DNA of 15,350 bases from Baffinella frigidus (taxonomy: Eukaryota; Cryptophyceae; Cryptomonadales; Baffinellaceae), in NCBI GenBank assembly GCA_026770585.1, contig MU646310.1:35220-50569 (forward strand). The letters run 5' to 3'. Of the stretch, positions 5,946 through 12,472 are shown in pieces; positions within the stretch are counted from its first letter, which is position 1; each line of letters opens with the position of its first letter. The notes under the pieces were generated by a model, which ran no database searches, had not been told where the DNA came from, and saw nothing but the letters and a program-made list of their open reading frames with translations. Made by a program: the position numbers and the translations under genes.

Positions 5946-6893
5946 TCATCGCTGTTCGCCAGATTGGCCTTTCTGGAAGGCACCTACGTACACAATCAGT
6001 AGCTCCGAACGTTTTCCAGCCCCAGCAATCGGATGCGCGTTCCAGGTTGCACGGATATCGAGAGTGTGTCGCAGGGCATAATGACTGCTTGAGCTTGATC
6101 TTATCTCAGAAACGAGTTCTAAAACTCGTTTTCTTAAGTAAATTCCCCTACAAATTTGTCAACTTGTGCGGAGAGTAAAGAATAAGTTGACGAATTTGTA
6201 GGGGAATTGACTTAAGAAAACGAGTTTGAGAACTCGTTTTCTGAGATAAGATCACCTGGCGGCCTTGCTTGTCTTGTGCGGCGTTGCGGCTGAGGGGCTC
6301 CGCAGCATCGCCACCTTCTTGCTCGCCTCGTCCGCAGTCGGACGAGGGGAGTTTTTCCCAGAAGCCCCATGCGCGGAGGCCCGGATGTTGGCGGGTCGGG
6401 CGCCCTGGGAGCGCGCGGCGGGCGCCGAGGGTGGGGCTGTCGCGTGGAGAGCGCGCGGGTTCCTCGGGGACTCCTTCGCGCCCCTAGCACTCTGCACGAG
6501 GGGCAGAACTCCCGTGCTGTTCTGATTTGAGGACACGGTCGACATGGAAGCAAACGAGGTCTCCGCTGAGACCGCCATCTTCCACTGCAGCGTTTCTGCG
6601 ACGAGCGTGTATATATTTTCCACGTCCTTCCGCCCCAGCAAAAGGTCGTCGGCTTGCGCGACCTCGAGCGAAAAGATGCCATTCAGACCACAGCAGTACT
6701 CCGATGCTGGTCGTGCGGACAAGTGCTCCTTGTCCCAGCGCACTGCGCACATGCCAGCCTCGTGTGCCCTATCCAATGTGTCCACGACGGTGCCCAGCCC
6801 GAGGTCCTGATACGGGCTGTCGTCGGACCCAACCACCCGCATGCCAACAGCGGGCGCCACGTCCAACCCGACCACTGGCCGTAGGTCTCCCAT
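5946..6893 (-). CDS. MIB/HERC2-domain protein, two-exon model (261 aa)
   Basis: Model: exon 1 6893-6256, intron 6255-6094, exon 2 6093-5946. Residues about 14-80 fit a MIB/HERC2 domain, the small beta-barrel of Mind-bomb and HERC2 E3 ligases: VGMRVV, DLGLGTVVD, CAVRWD, then a Y-x-x-G-x-x-G-x-x-x-L ending (YCCGLNGIFSLEVA). Residues about 80-105 look helical; the rest is basic, rich in Ala, Ser, Pro and Arg and probably disordered. No RING or HECT domain is present, so ligase function should not be inferred. The start is the ATG at 6893, shared with the copy at 9524; an upstream in-frame ATG at 6917 is possible. Exon 2 adds 48 in-frame codons only if the F2 element is spliced out. An unspliced transcript would stop at 6252. 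Domain call about 0.7, exon 2 about 0.5. Confidence 0.6.
6094..6255 (-). other. Predicted intron made almost wholly of element F2
   Basis: On the minus strand the junctions are GCCGCCAG|GTGATC and GATCAAG|CTCAAG. The intron is GT, the GATC duplication, the 149 bp element, GATC again, then AAG. Removal joins codon AG|C and keeps the frame open for 48 more codons. The polypyrimidine tract is poor. Without the element the same sequence reads an in-frame TGA, so donor or acceptor bases may have changed after insertion, or the match is fortuitous. Confidence 0.5.
6101..6249. mobile_element. Foldback element F2 (complete, 149 bp)
   Basis: Terminal TTATCTCAGAAA on both ends (inverted), with GATC duplicated at 6097-6100 and 6250-6253. 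Arms pair for about 65 bp through CTTAAGTMAATTCCCCTACAA and GTCAACTT. Inner halves are nearly identical to F1, while the outer 20 bp differ (ACGAGTTCTAAAACTCGT here) but differ in the same way on both arms. Confidence 0.93.
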
Positions 6894-6921
6894 CGTAGAG
6901 AGGACCCCCCTGTACAAAGAT

Positions 6922-7038
6922 TCAGAGCTTCTTCAAACCCCCCAGCCAGCCGCCGAGGAAATTTAACGTCCAGTTGACATTGCCGACGGGCCCGCCACTT
7001 TTGGGCGGGTCCTGAGGTCATCAGGAAATATTACTCAA
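6922..7038. other. 5' flank of the MIB/HERC2 gene, no feature recognised
   Basis: Homology with the second MIB/HERC2 copy ends at about 6921. On the gene strand, CTTTGTACAG just upstream of the ATG could be an acceptor or leader junction. No TATA box or known promoter element is seen. Confidence 0.3.
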
Positions 7039-7145
7039 CCACGCAAGGATTCTTGAGGGGGTATTCAAAAGTCAATTTTCAATTGGTGAAATGGTCTTCT
7101 AAAGTCATTTTGTTTGGAAAATAACCCCGAAGGGGCCCTGCGTGG
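7039..7145. mobile_element. Foldback element K2 (107 bp, diverged)
   Basis: Ends CCACGCAAGG and CCACGCAGGG (inverted), followed by GGGG and then AAAAGTCAATTTTC on the left and AAAATGACTTTAG (inverted) on the right. Related to K at 11586-11710, which starts CACGCCAGA and contains CAAAAGTCAATTTTCC. No clear flanking duplication. Confidence 0.6.
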
Positions 7146-7483
7146 CACTGCTAATTTCGGAACCCAAAATGTGAGCGGCATCCTCGGCTTGGTGGGAGGG
7201 GCAGGGAAGAGGGGAGCGTTGCAGGATTGTGCGAGCGCCGCTGTGGCAGGCCTGCCCGGTGCACGTGTTTCGAGCTGCGATGGGTGCTTTCTGGGAGCTG
7301 AGGAGCACTCGCAAGGGCCCTGTGAATGCCCTGGGTCGCGCAACGATCCAGACTTCTAGTCAGCCCAGCGCTCGCGTGCACCAGCATCCCATCGCTGGCG
7401 AAGCTTCTTCCTCACCGTATCCCGCCCGTGCGGAGATAATTGTTGCGAAGATGGTTCACTTTGTCCCTTTGGGATGCGCTCAA
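7146..7483. other. GC-rich stretch without a recognised gene
   Basis: Both strands carry open frames of 70-90 codons here (for example minus 7151-7387 and plus 7114-7359), but none has a recognisable domain or convincing start, and they overlap one another. It could hold upstream exons of the minus-strand MIB/HERC2 gene. Confidence 0.3.
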
Positions 7484-7735
7484 TCACGACTTGAGGCCAT
7501 CTAACGTCGGCGCCTGAGATGCTGGCTCCCCAGCTGCATACTGTCGGTCAGGGACCCAATCTGTCCAAACTGACGCTGGCGCGCGCCTGTTGACAGGTTC
7601 GGTACTATCGTTCAGTTTCAGGCACTCGGCACGTGCCCGCACGCCAACGCCGCTCTCGGCTACGGTAAACCCCGACTCTGTCCCCTCACCCTTTTCCCGG
7701 CGTTCACTCCGTTTACTCTTCGAAGCGGATGTCAC
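7484..7735 (-). CDS. Candidate exon, Ser/Lys/Arg/Glu-rich, unknown
   Basis: Open for 83 codons starting directly after an acceptor-like CTTACCCCGCAG on the minus strand (AG at 7736-7737). It opens VTSASKSKRSERREKGEG, and the tail contains WTDWVPDRQYAAGEP. It begins with GTG, so it would be an internal exon. The plus strand has a strong donor GTAAGC at 7743, so a plus-strand exon ending there is an alternative. No family recognised. Confidence 0.25.
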   Translation of the reverse strand: MTSASKSKRSERREKGEGTESGFTVAESGVGVRARAECLKLNDSTEPVNRRAPASVWTDWVPDRQYAAGEPASQAPTLDGLKS

Positions 7736-7884
7736 CTGCGGGGTAAGCGGGGGGGGGGCTACTGTGCTGTTCGGTGTTCTCTAGCGCCGTTCCACGACCC
7801 TGCCTGCATGCACAAACTGGGCAAATCTGTGATGGGAGTTGCTTCTCAGCCGCTGCAATCCAGAAGCTTGAGACGGCACAAGTC

Positions 7885-8040
7885 CACACATCCCGTTGGG
7901 TGCCTCCGGCGTGGCCACGGTGAATGACTCTGGGGTGTACCCTGTGGCACGCAGCCGGCACCTACACCATCGACGTGAACTCCACCGGCGATGCCAAGGA
8001 TGCCAAAACGCAGGACTACGCGTCCCCCTGGGTGACTCCC
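7885..8040 (+). pseudogene. Possible filamin-type Ig repeat remnant, frameshifted
   Basis: Plus strand first reads LGASGVATVNDSGVY (to about 7940), then one base out of phase LWHAAGTYTIDVNSTGDAKD (from about 7940). The order resembles a filamin/ABP280 beta-sandwich repeat, where a V-x-D-x-G-x-Y stretch is followed by AG-x-Y-x-I-x-V. The phase change could be an indel in a dead copy or a sequencing error. The match is by eye; other Ig-like or PKD-like repeats remain possible. Confidence 0.33.
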
Positions 8041-8209
8041 TCGGCCCCTTGCTGCTTTCTTAGTGCGCACGTACAAACGACGCGCTTGGGTTGAGGGCAG
8101 TCACGCGCGTGGGCTGAGGGAGGTTGCGGGAGGTCAGCGGGTGCGCCCCGTAACTCGGAGACTTGCGCGGATGACCTCCCGTAGGAGGCAGCTCCCACAC
8201 TTTCATGGG
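8041..8209. other. No recognised feature
   Basis: GC-rich, with overlapping weak frames on the minus strand and no domain, repeat or hairpin that I can support. Confidence 0.3.
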
Positions 8210-8354
8210 CGAGGCCATGCAATTTAAACCGTGTGTGTGCTATCGTGGGGTGGTTTCTGTCCTATGGTAAAGCTATGTCGACGCTCAGACAGCAAAATCT
8301 GACAAAAATCACCCATAAGATAGCATAAAATACGGTTTAAATCGCATGGCCTCG
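8210..8354. mobile_element. Foldback element H1 (145 bp)
   Basis: Arms CGAGGCCATGCAATTTAAAC at the left and the inverse CGGTTTAAATCGCATGGCCT at the right, continuing through TGCTATC and GGGTGRTTTYTGTC. The centre AAAGCTATGTCGACGCTCAG, then ACAGCAAAAT, matches H2. No certain flanking duplication. A diverged relative may lie at about 14504-14552 (CATCTTATGGGTGGGAGATG). Confidence 0.82.
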
Positions 8355-8402
8355 GACACTACTTGTGCACTTGCAGACCAGCTCCGAAATGACGTTTGAT
8401 GC

Positions 8403-8427
8403 CTGCTGTTGGCATGCGGGTGGTCTG
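8403..8427 (+). pseudogene. MIB/HERC2 micro-fragment (third copy)
   Basis: Reads PAVGMRVV on the plus strand, matching residues 14-21 of the protein at 5946-6893, with about 24 nearly identical bases. It is in the opposite orientation to the other two copies and ends exactly where composite element J begins (CTGACT). Confidence 0.65.
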
Positions 8428-8448
8428 ACTCGCGTCGTGAGGTTGCGT

Positions 8449-8499
8449 ACAGGGGAACCTCGCTCATAAGAAACTGCCTTCCCCCAGGACCCTGCGCAC
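8449..8499. mobile_element. I-1, single arm of the I family
   Basis: TACAGGGGAACCTCGCTCAT, then AAGAAACTGCCTTCCCC and AGGACCCT, without its own right arm nearby. Its partner seems to be the right end of J at about 9240-9277. The inverse strand reads RFLMSEVPLY. Confidence 0.8.
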
Positions 8500-8820
8500 G
8501 CGTGATCCTGCGCACGCAGCAGTCTGAATCGTTGTTCCTGGCAGGACACCACCTGGACCGTCAACTCGTGCAACTCGTGAAGCATGAGCGAGGAGCGGGC
8601 GTCCGGCTGGAGGATGGGGAGGCATGGGTTGCTGGCGGGGTGAGTGCCCGTGGTGGGCGGAGAATAAAGCAGCAGCATGCATGTCCCTGGATTTTCACTC
8701 GCCCACCGCCCGTAGGTAACTCTGACTAGTACATAGGGCGACTGTAACACCAAGGGCTGGCATGCTGCCTCTATTGCCGGCGGACAGGTTGGGTTGCCAT
8801 GGGAGGCCGTGGCACAGCAG

Positions 8821-8947
8821 TACAGGGGTACCTCGCTCATAAGAAACCGCCTCCCCATAGGACCCTACAGTACATGTAGGCATATGCCTAGGGCCCTATG
8901 GTGGTCCTAGGGGGTGGGCGTTTTCTTATGCGCGAGGTACCCCTGTA
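8821..8947. mobile_element. I-2, complete I-family foldback (127 bp)
   Basis: TACAGGGGTACCTCGCTCAT then AAGAAACCGCC, inverted at the right as GGCG...TTTCTTATGCGCGAGGTACC, CCTGTA. The loop contains ACATGTA, CCTAGGGCCC and GGTCCTAGG. TA at both ends is compatible with a TA target duplication, not proven. Confidence 0.88.
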
Positions 8948-9035
8948 TGCACGCGCGCGCGCCGTGGCGAGTAGCGTGTGTATGAATAGTCTTCCAAAAA
9001 CGATTCCAAAAACGAAGAGGCAGCTGCCAGGGTAT

Positions 9036-9140
9036 CGGAAACGGGCTCGGAAACGGGATCAAGGACGAGGAAGCCCGTGTCCGAGCCCGTTTCCCGTTTC
9101 CGAGCCCGTTTATGGAGCCCGTTCCCCTCGTCCTTGATCC
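9036..9140. repeat. GC-rich hairpin with CGGAAACGGG units
   Basis: GGATCAAGGACGAGG (9056-9070) is exactly inverted at 9126-9140. The loop and left flank carry five or more CGGAAACGGG / CCCGTTTCCG units in both orientations, so several alternative stems can form. It lies inside J, between I-2 and I-3. Confidence 0.85.
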
Positions 9141-9158
9141 CCAGCGAAGGTCCTCTCA

Positions 9159-9277
9159 CAGGGGTACCTCGCTCATAAGAAACTGCCCCCCCCACAGGAC
9201 CACCGTAGGGCCCTAGGCATAGTCCTACTGTAGGGTCCTAGGGGAAGGCAGTTTCTTATGAGCGAGGTCCCCCTGTA
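9159..9277. mobile_element. I-3, complete I-family foldback
   Basis: CAGGGGTACCTCGCTCATAA, then GAAACTGCCCC, inverted at the right as GGCAGTTTCTTATGAGCGAG, then GTCCCCCTGTA. The left flank has CA instead of TA. The right arm also serves as the right end of J. Confidence 0.85.
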
Positions 9278-9306
9278 CATGTACGCAACCTAACGACGCT
9301 AGTCAG

Positions 9307-9551
9307 ATGCCATTCAGACCGCAGCAGTACTCCGATGCTGGTCGTGCGGACAAGTGCTCCTTGTCCCAGCGCACTGCGCACATGCCAGCCTCGTGTGCCC
9401 TATCCAATGTGTCCACGACGGTGCCCAGCCCGAGGTCCTGATACGGGCTGTCGTCGGACCCAACCACCCGCATGCCAAAAGCGGGCGCCACGTCCAACCC
9501 GACCACTGGCCGCAGGTCTCCCATCGTAGAGAAAACCCACTGTACAGAGAT
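9307..9551 (-). pseudogene. Truncated copy of the MIB/HERC2 gene
   Basis: About 245 bp nearly identical to 6676-6921, covering the start region and residues 1-73 (one visible change is V16 to F). It stops after CGLNGI, where the reading frame enters J and meets a stop at 9303-9305. The last strand of the domain (FSLEVA) and all downstream sequence are absent. High identity, including the stretch just upstream of the ATG, indicates a recent segmental copy and not a spliced retrocopy test, because no intron lies in this part. Confidence 0.78.
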
Positions 9552-9593
9552 TGCACTACATGTAGCTAGGCGTAGCCCTACTGTACATCCCCA

Positions 9594-9647
9594 TGTAGGG
9601 TCCTTGGAGGAGGCGCTTTCTTATGAGCAAGATACCCCATGTGCAGG
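9594..9647. mobile_element. I-4, decayed right arm of an I element
   Basis: GTAGGGTCCTTGGAGGAGGC, then GCTTTCTTATGAGCAAGATA, then CCCC matches the right arm of I-3 with several substitutions. Upstream (9556-9593) is loop-like sequence with ACATGTA but no left arm. Confidence 0.65.
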
Positions 9648-9676
9648 GATGCCTCCTGAACAAGAAAATGTACATC

Positions 9677-9712
9677 AAGAAAACGTACCGGATTTGACCC
9701 CTACGTTTTCTT
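9677..9712. repeat. Short hairpin AAGAAAACGTA
   Basis: AAGAAAACGTA (9677-9687) is exactly inverted at 9702-9712, with a 14 nt loop. Variants of GAAAACGTA occur again near 9767, in a region with a separate tandem motif. Confidence 0.8.
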
Positions 9713-9727
9713 AATTCAAGAAAAACG

Positions 9728-9838
9728 GGACCGACCAGATTCTCCCTCAGTTTTCTTATTTTCTGAAAACGTAGGACCGACCGGATTCTCGGGGAGGGGT
9801 TGATGAATTAAGAAAACAGCGACCGACCGGATTCTGTG
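9728..9838. repeat. Three spaced copies of GACCGACCGGATTCT
   Basis: Copies at about 9731 (one mismatch), 9776 and 9812 with spacing of roughly 45 and 36 bp; AAGAAAAC-like stretches lie between. A short degenerate tandem repeat. Confidence 0.75.
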
Positions 9839-10160
9839 TGTGCTAAGAAAAGGAAATGGCCTCACATCGCTTACCCCCCCGGAGAATGGAGCTGGTGCAT
9901 TTTCGGGCCGAAAATATGACAATATTTCCCGAGAAAAACGGGTTCCCGAGCGGTGCAACGTCCAATTTTTTACCAAATTCCCAACCAACTCACCCTGAGG
10001 CCAGATTCCAAAATCGGCCAACGCAATTAAAAAAAAATCTTGAAGAAAAGAGGGCCTCCTATGCTCTCCGCCCTCCTCATCCCTCATCATGGGTTTAATA
10101 CCTCTGGTCCCCGATTTTGGATATTCACATGGTCAAAACTCAGGACCGGAGTTCCCCTCT
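9839..10160. other. No recognised gene
   Basis: A 124-codon minus-strand frame (10090-9716) and an 80-codon plus-strand frame overlap here. Both pass through the 9.7 kb repeat or AT-rich stretches, and neither shows a domain. I would not call either. Confidence 0.3.
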
Positions 10161-10163
10161 CCC

Positions 10164-10207
10164 ATGAATCGGATGCACCCAGAAGATGAATCGGATGCAC
10201 CCAAAAG
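10164..10207. repeat. 22 bp tandem duplication
   Basis: ATGAATCGGATGCACCCARA then AG occurs twice in tandem, differing at one position (cccagaag against cccaaaag). Confidence 0.92.
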
Positions 10208-10288
10208 TCCTCCCAAACTGGTGGGCGGCTCGTCACCGCTCCTCAAGAGACTGTAAAGGCAGCTGGAGAGAGATAAGACAGCTCGAAA

Positions 10289-11283
10289 CCTGAAACCCTA
10301 AACCCAAAACCCTAGACCCTAAACCCTGAACCCTGAACCCTAAACCTTGAACCCTGAACCAACCCTGAACCCTGAACCCTGAACCCTGATCCCTGAACCC
10401 TAAACCCTCAATCCTCAACCCTGAACCCTGAACCCTGAACCCCAAACCCTAACCCCAAACCCCCAAACCTTAGACCCCAACCCTTAAACCCTACTCCCTG
10501 AACCCTAAAACCTAAACACTAAACACTAAACACTAAACAATAAACAATAAACAATAAACAACGAACAATAAACCCTAAACACTAGACTCTAAACCCTAAA
10601 ACCTAAACCCTACACCCTGAACACTAAACCCCAAACCCTACACATCAAACCCTACACCCTACACTCTAAACCTTAGACCCTGAAAACCTAAACCCTAAAC
10701 CCTAAACCCTCAAACCTAAAACCTAAAACCTGAACCCTACACCCCTACACCCTAAACCCTAAACCCTACACCCCAAAACCCAAACCCTACACCCTAATTC
10801 CTAAACCCTTAAACTTAACCCCTAACCCTACACCCTAAACCTTAAACCTTAAACCCCAAACCCCGAACCCCAAACCCTAAAACCTGAACCCTAAACCCCC
10901 AAACCCAAATCCTGAACCCTAATCCCTCAACCCTAAGCCCTCAACCCTGAACACTAACTCCTTAACCCTAAACACTCAACCCTAAACCCCAACCCCTGAA
11001 CCCTAAATACCAAACACCAAACCCTCAACCCTAAATCCTCAACACTAAACCCTAAACCCTAAACCCTAAACCCTAAACCCTAAACCCTAAACCTCATACA
11101 ATTAATCCAATTAACTTATACAACCCTAAACCTTATACAATTAACTCTGAACCCTGGACCCTAAACCCTAAAACCTAAACACTGAACCCTAACCCTAAAC
11201 CCTAAACCCTAAACCCTCAACCGTAAACCCTCAACCGTAAACCCTGATCCTCAAACCTTAAACCCTCATCCCCGAACCCTGGA
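10289..11283. repeat. Degenerate interstitial telomere-like array (CCCTAAA)
   Basis: About 1 kb of AAACCCT variants (CCCTGAA, CCCTACA, AAACACT, AAACAAT, CCCCAAA) around a nearly exact run at about 11045-11093. The C-rich strand is on plus throughout. All frames through it are artefacts. Degeneracy shows it is not an active chromosome end; an old internalised telomere or subtelomeric satellite is likely. Confidence 0.93.
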
Positions 11284-11314
11284 CCACCTGACCTTGAACC
11301 TAAACATGCCCCCT

Positions 11315-11361
<47 letters not shown>

Positions 11362-11530
11362 CAGCACAACCTCTTCATAAATCCAGAAATATTCAGAGTT
11401 GTCCAAACTCAGCTGACTCGTGCACTCGAATAGATGTACACCGCTCCTGTCTTATTTCCCGCCCTGGCCTCTCAAGTAAATCCGTGGGCTCGGGTGTGCA
11501 TTCCCACTAGGTTCTTGTGCGTTCGCTTGA
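11284..11530. other. Spacer with a (CA)n tract
   Basis: A (CA)n run occupies 11316-11356. The rest, to 11530, has no recognised gene or repeat. Confidence 0.7.
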
Positions 11531-11535
11531 TGTGA

Positions 11536-11848
11536 TCCGAAAGGAAGCATGCCCTTTCTACAGATCCAGTTCCGGTGTCCGCCTAACACGCCAGAGTCTT
11601 CGAAGGGGTTGCCAAAAGTCAATTTTCCCTCAAGGGCAATGGTTTTCAAAAGTGGATACCGTACCCACATACGGTTTAAAAGATTTTTCCCCTTCCTCCA
11701 GTCTGGCGTGGCCTATGTTGGGATCTCAAAGAACCTGATGATCGAGCACCATGTTGACATTAACCGATGTGCTGTCCCAAGGGTGGGGGGGGGTAGGGCA
11801 GCGTTTCCCGACGCCGTCTTCCGCTTGGATATCCTGACTCAACCGTAA
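11536..11848 (+). pseudogene. Unknown gene segment X, copy with insertion K
   Basis: The frame SERKHALSTDPVP...AYVGISKNL matches the minus-strand copy at 13394-13564 (SERKHGFSAELVPVSAYVGS), with differences typical of diverging coding sequence. Here 130 bp (element K plus duplicated GCCTA) interrupts the frame after TCC GCC TA. Splicing 11575-11701 (donor GTGTCC, acceptor TTTTTCCCCTTCCTCCAG) would rejoin it in frame as VP|SGVAYVG and run on to a stop at 11846. The family is unrecognised; similarity between copies ends soon after KNL. It could be live with an intron, or broken. Confidence 0.42.
11586..11710. mobile_element. Element K (125 bp) with 5 bp target duplication
   Basis: Ends ACACGCCAGA and TCTGGCGTG. 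GCCTA is at 11581-11585 and again at 11711-11715, while the related segment at 13494-13571 (minus strand) has a single GCCTA. This is direct evidence of insertion. The interior has CAAAAGTCAATTTTCC and CAAAAGTGGATACC, and the right end carries a long pyrimidine tract ending CAG. Confidence 0.9.
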
Positions 11849-11851
11849 ACC

Positions 11852-11897
11852 CTCAGGTATTGCCTACCCATAGCACTTACGGTAGACAATACCTTAG
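11852..11897. repeat. Hairpin of A-like arm sequence
   Basis: AGGTATTGCCTACC (about 11855) pairs with the inverse GGTAGACAATACCT (to about 11893), loop CATAGCACTTAC. GGTATTGCCTA also occurs in family A arms, so it may be a miniature relative. Confidence 0.65.
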
Positions 11898-12080
11898 GGG
11901 CATGCGGGGGGTTTCTAAGGATAAGCTTTCGGAGAGTTGGGGCTGGGCCGCCGAAAATGCCTTGATAGCCCGCTATGTGGAGGGTTCAAAGGGTACATGG
12001 GTCTGTCGAATAGGGTATGCTAACTACATGTATCCTATGCGAGGAGGGAGGAGGGAGGAGGTAGAAGGGGTTCCGGGGGA

Positions 12081-12270
12081 GCGAGGAGGAGCGAGGAGGA
12101 GAGGGGAGGAGAGGGGAGGAGAGGGGAGGAGAGGGGAGGAGAGGGGAGAAGAGGGGAGGAGAGGGGAGGAGAGGGGAGGAGAGGGGAGGAGAGGGGAGGA
12201 GAGGGGAGGAGAGGGGAGGAGAGGGGAGGAGAGGGGAGAAGAGGGGAGGAGAGGGGAGGAGACAGGAGAA
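12081..12270. repeat. 10 bp purine minisatellite GAGGGGAGGA
   Basis: Nineteen 10 bp units in exact register, of which fourteen are perfect; GCGAGGAGGA variants start the array and GACAGGAGAA ends it. The variant GAGGGGAGAA appears at 12141-12150 and again at 12231-12240, 90 bp apart. All-purine strand with GGGG runs. The 150-codon frame through it is an artefact. Confidence 0.95.
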
Positions 12271-12290
12271 AGGGTTCTTGGTTCGAGGAC

Positions 12291-12412
12291 TACAGGGGTA
12301 ACTCGCTCATAGGAAACCGCCCCACCCTAGGAACCTACAGTAGGACCATGCCTAGGGCCCTGTGGTGGTCCTAGGGGGGGGGGCGTTTTCTTATGAGCGA
12401 GGTACCCCTGTA
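12291..12412. mobile_element. I-5, complete I-family foldback
   Basis: TACAGGGGTAACTCGCTCAT, then AGGAAACCGCCCC, inverted as GGGCGTTTTCTTATGAGCGA, GGTACCCCTGTA. The loop has CCTAGGGCCC and GGTCCTAGG. It starts 20 bp after the purine minisatellite. Confidence 0.87.
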
Positions 12413-12472
12413 CGTGATGACTCCTTGGATGCGCCAGCTCCACATGGGACCGAGACTCGAGCATTTCTGCCT

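Larger units (their letters stand above)
8428..9306. mobile_element. Composite element J, outer arms of I-family type
   Basis: The left end CTGACTCGCGTCGTGAGGTT then GCGTACAGGGG, and the inverted right end CTGACTAGCGTCGTTAGGTT then GCGTACA, pair and continue into I-family arms (CCTCGCTCATAAGAAACTGC, then CTTCCCC). Inside lie the complete copies I-2 and I-3, a GC-rich hairpin and about 300 bp of other sequence (8500-8800) with no recognised gene. Outer flanks on both sides are MIB/HERC2 fragments reading inward. A real mobile composite or a product of rearrangement between I copies are both possible. Confidence 0.55.

Noticed and set aside
5950-6000. A further intron joining exon 2 of the MIB gene to the open segment at 5806-5891
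   Set aside because: Possible donors at GTAGGT and GTGCCT give early stops in the next segment, so I ended the model at the stop at 5946.
6265-6898. Several plus-strand frames opposite the MIB/HERC2 exon
   Set aside because: They are antisense shadows of a GC-rich coding strand. The minus frame has the domain motif.
8337-8858. A 173-codon minus-strand frame
   Set aside because: It begins and ends in I-family arms and the MIB micro-fragment, so it is stitched from mobile sequence. No domain seen.
8449-9277. CRISPR-like array of repeated ~30 bp sequences
   Set aside because: The repeats alternate in orientation as arms of foldback elements, and the spacing is irregular. The context is eukaryotic.
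10233-10445. A frame of Gly-Phe-Arg-Val-Gln-type repeats
   Set aside because: It is a translation of the degenerate telomere-like array.
11860-12312. A 150-codon plus-strand frame
   Set aside because: Most of it is the 10 bp purine minisatellite, and it ends inside I-5.
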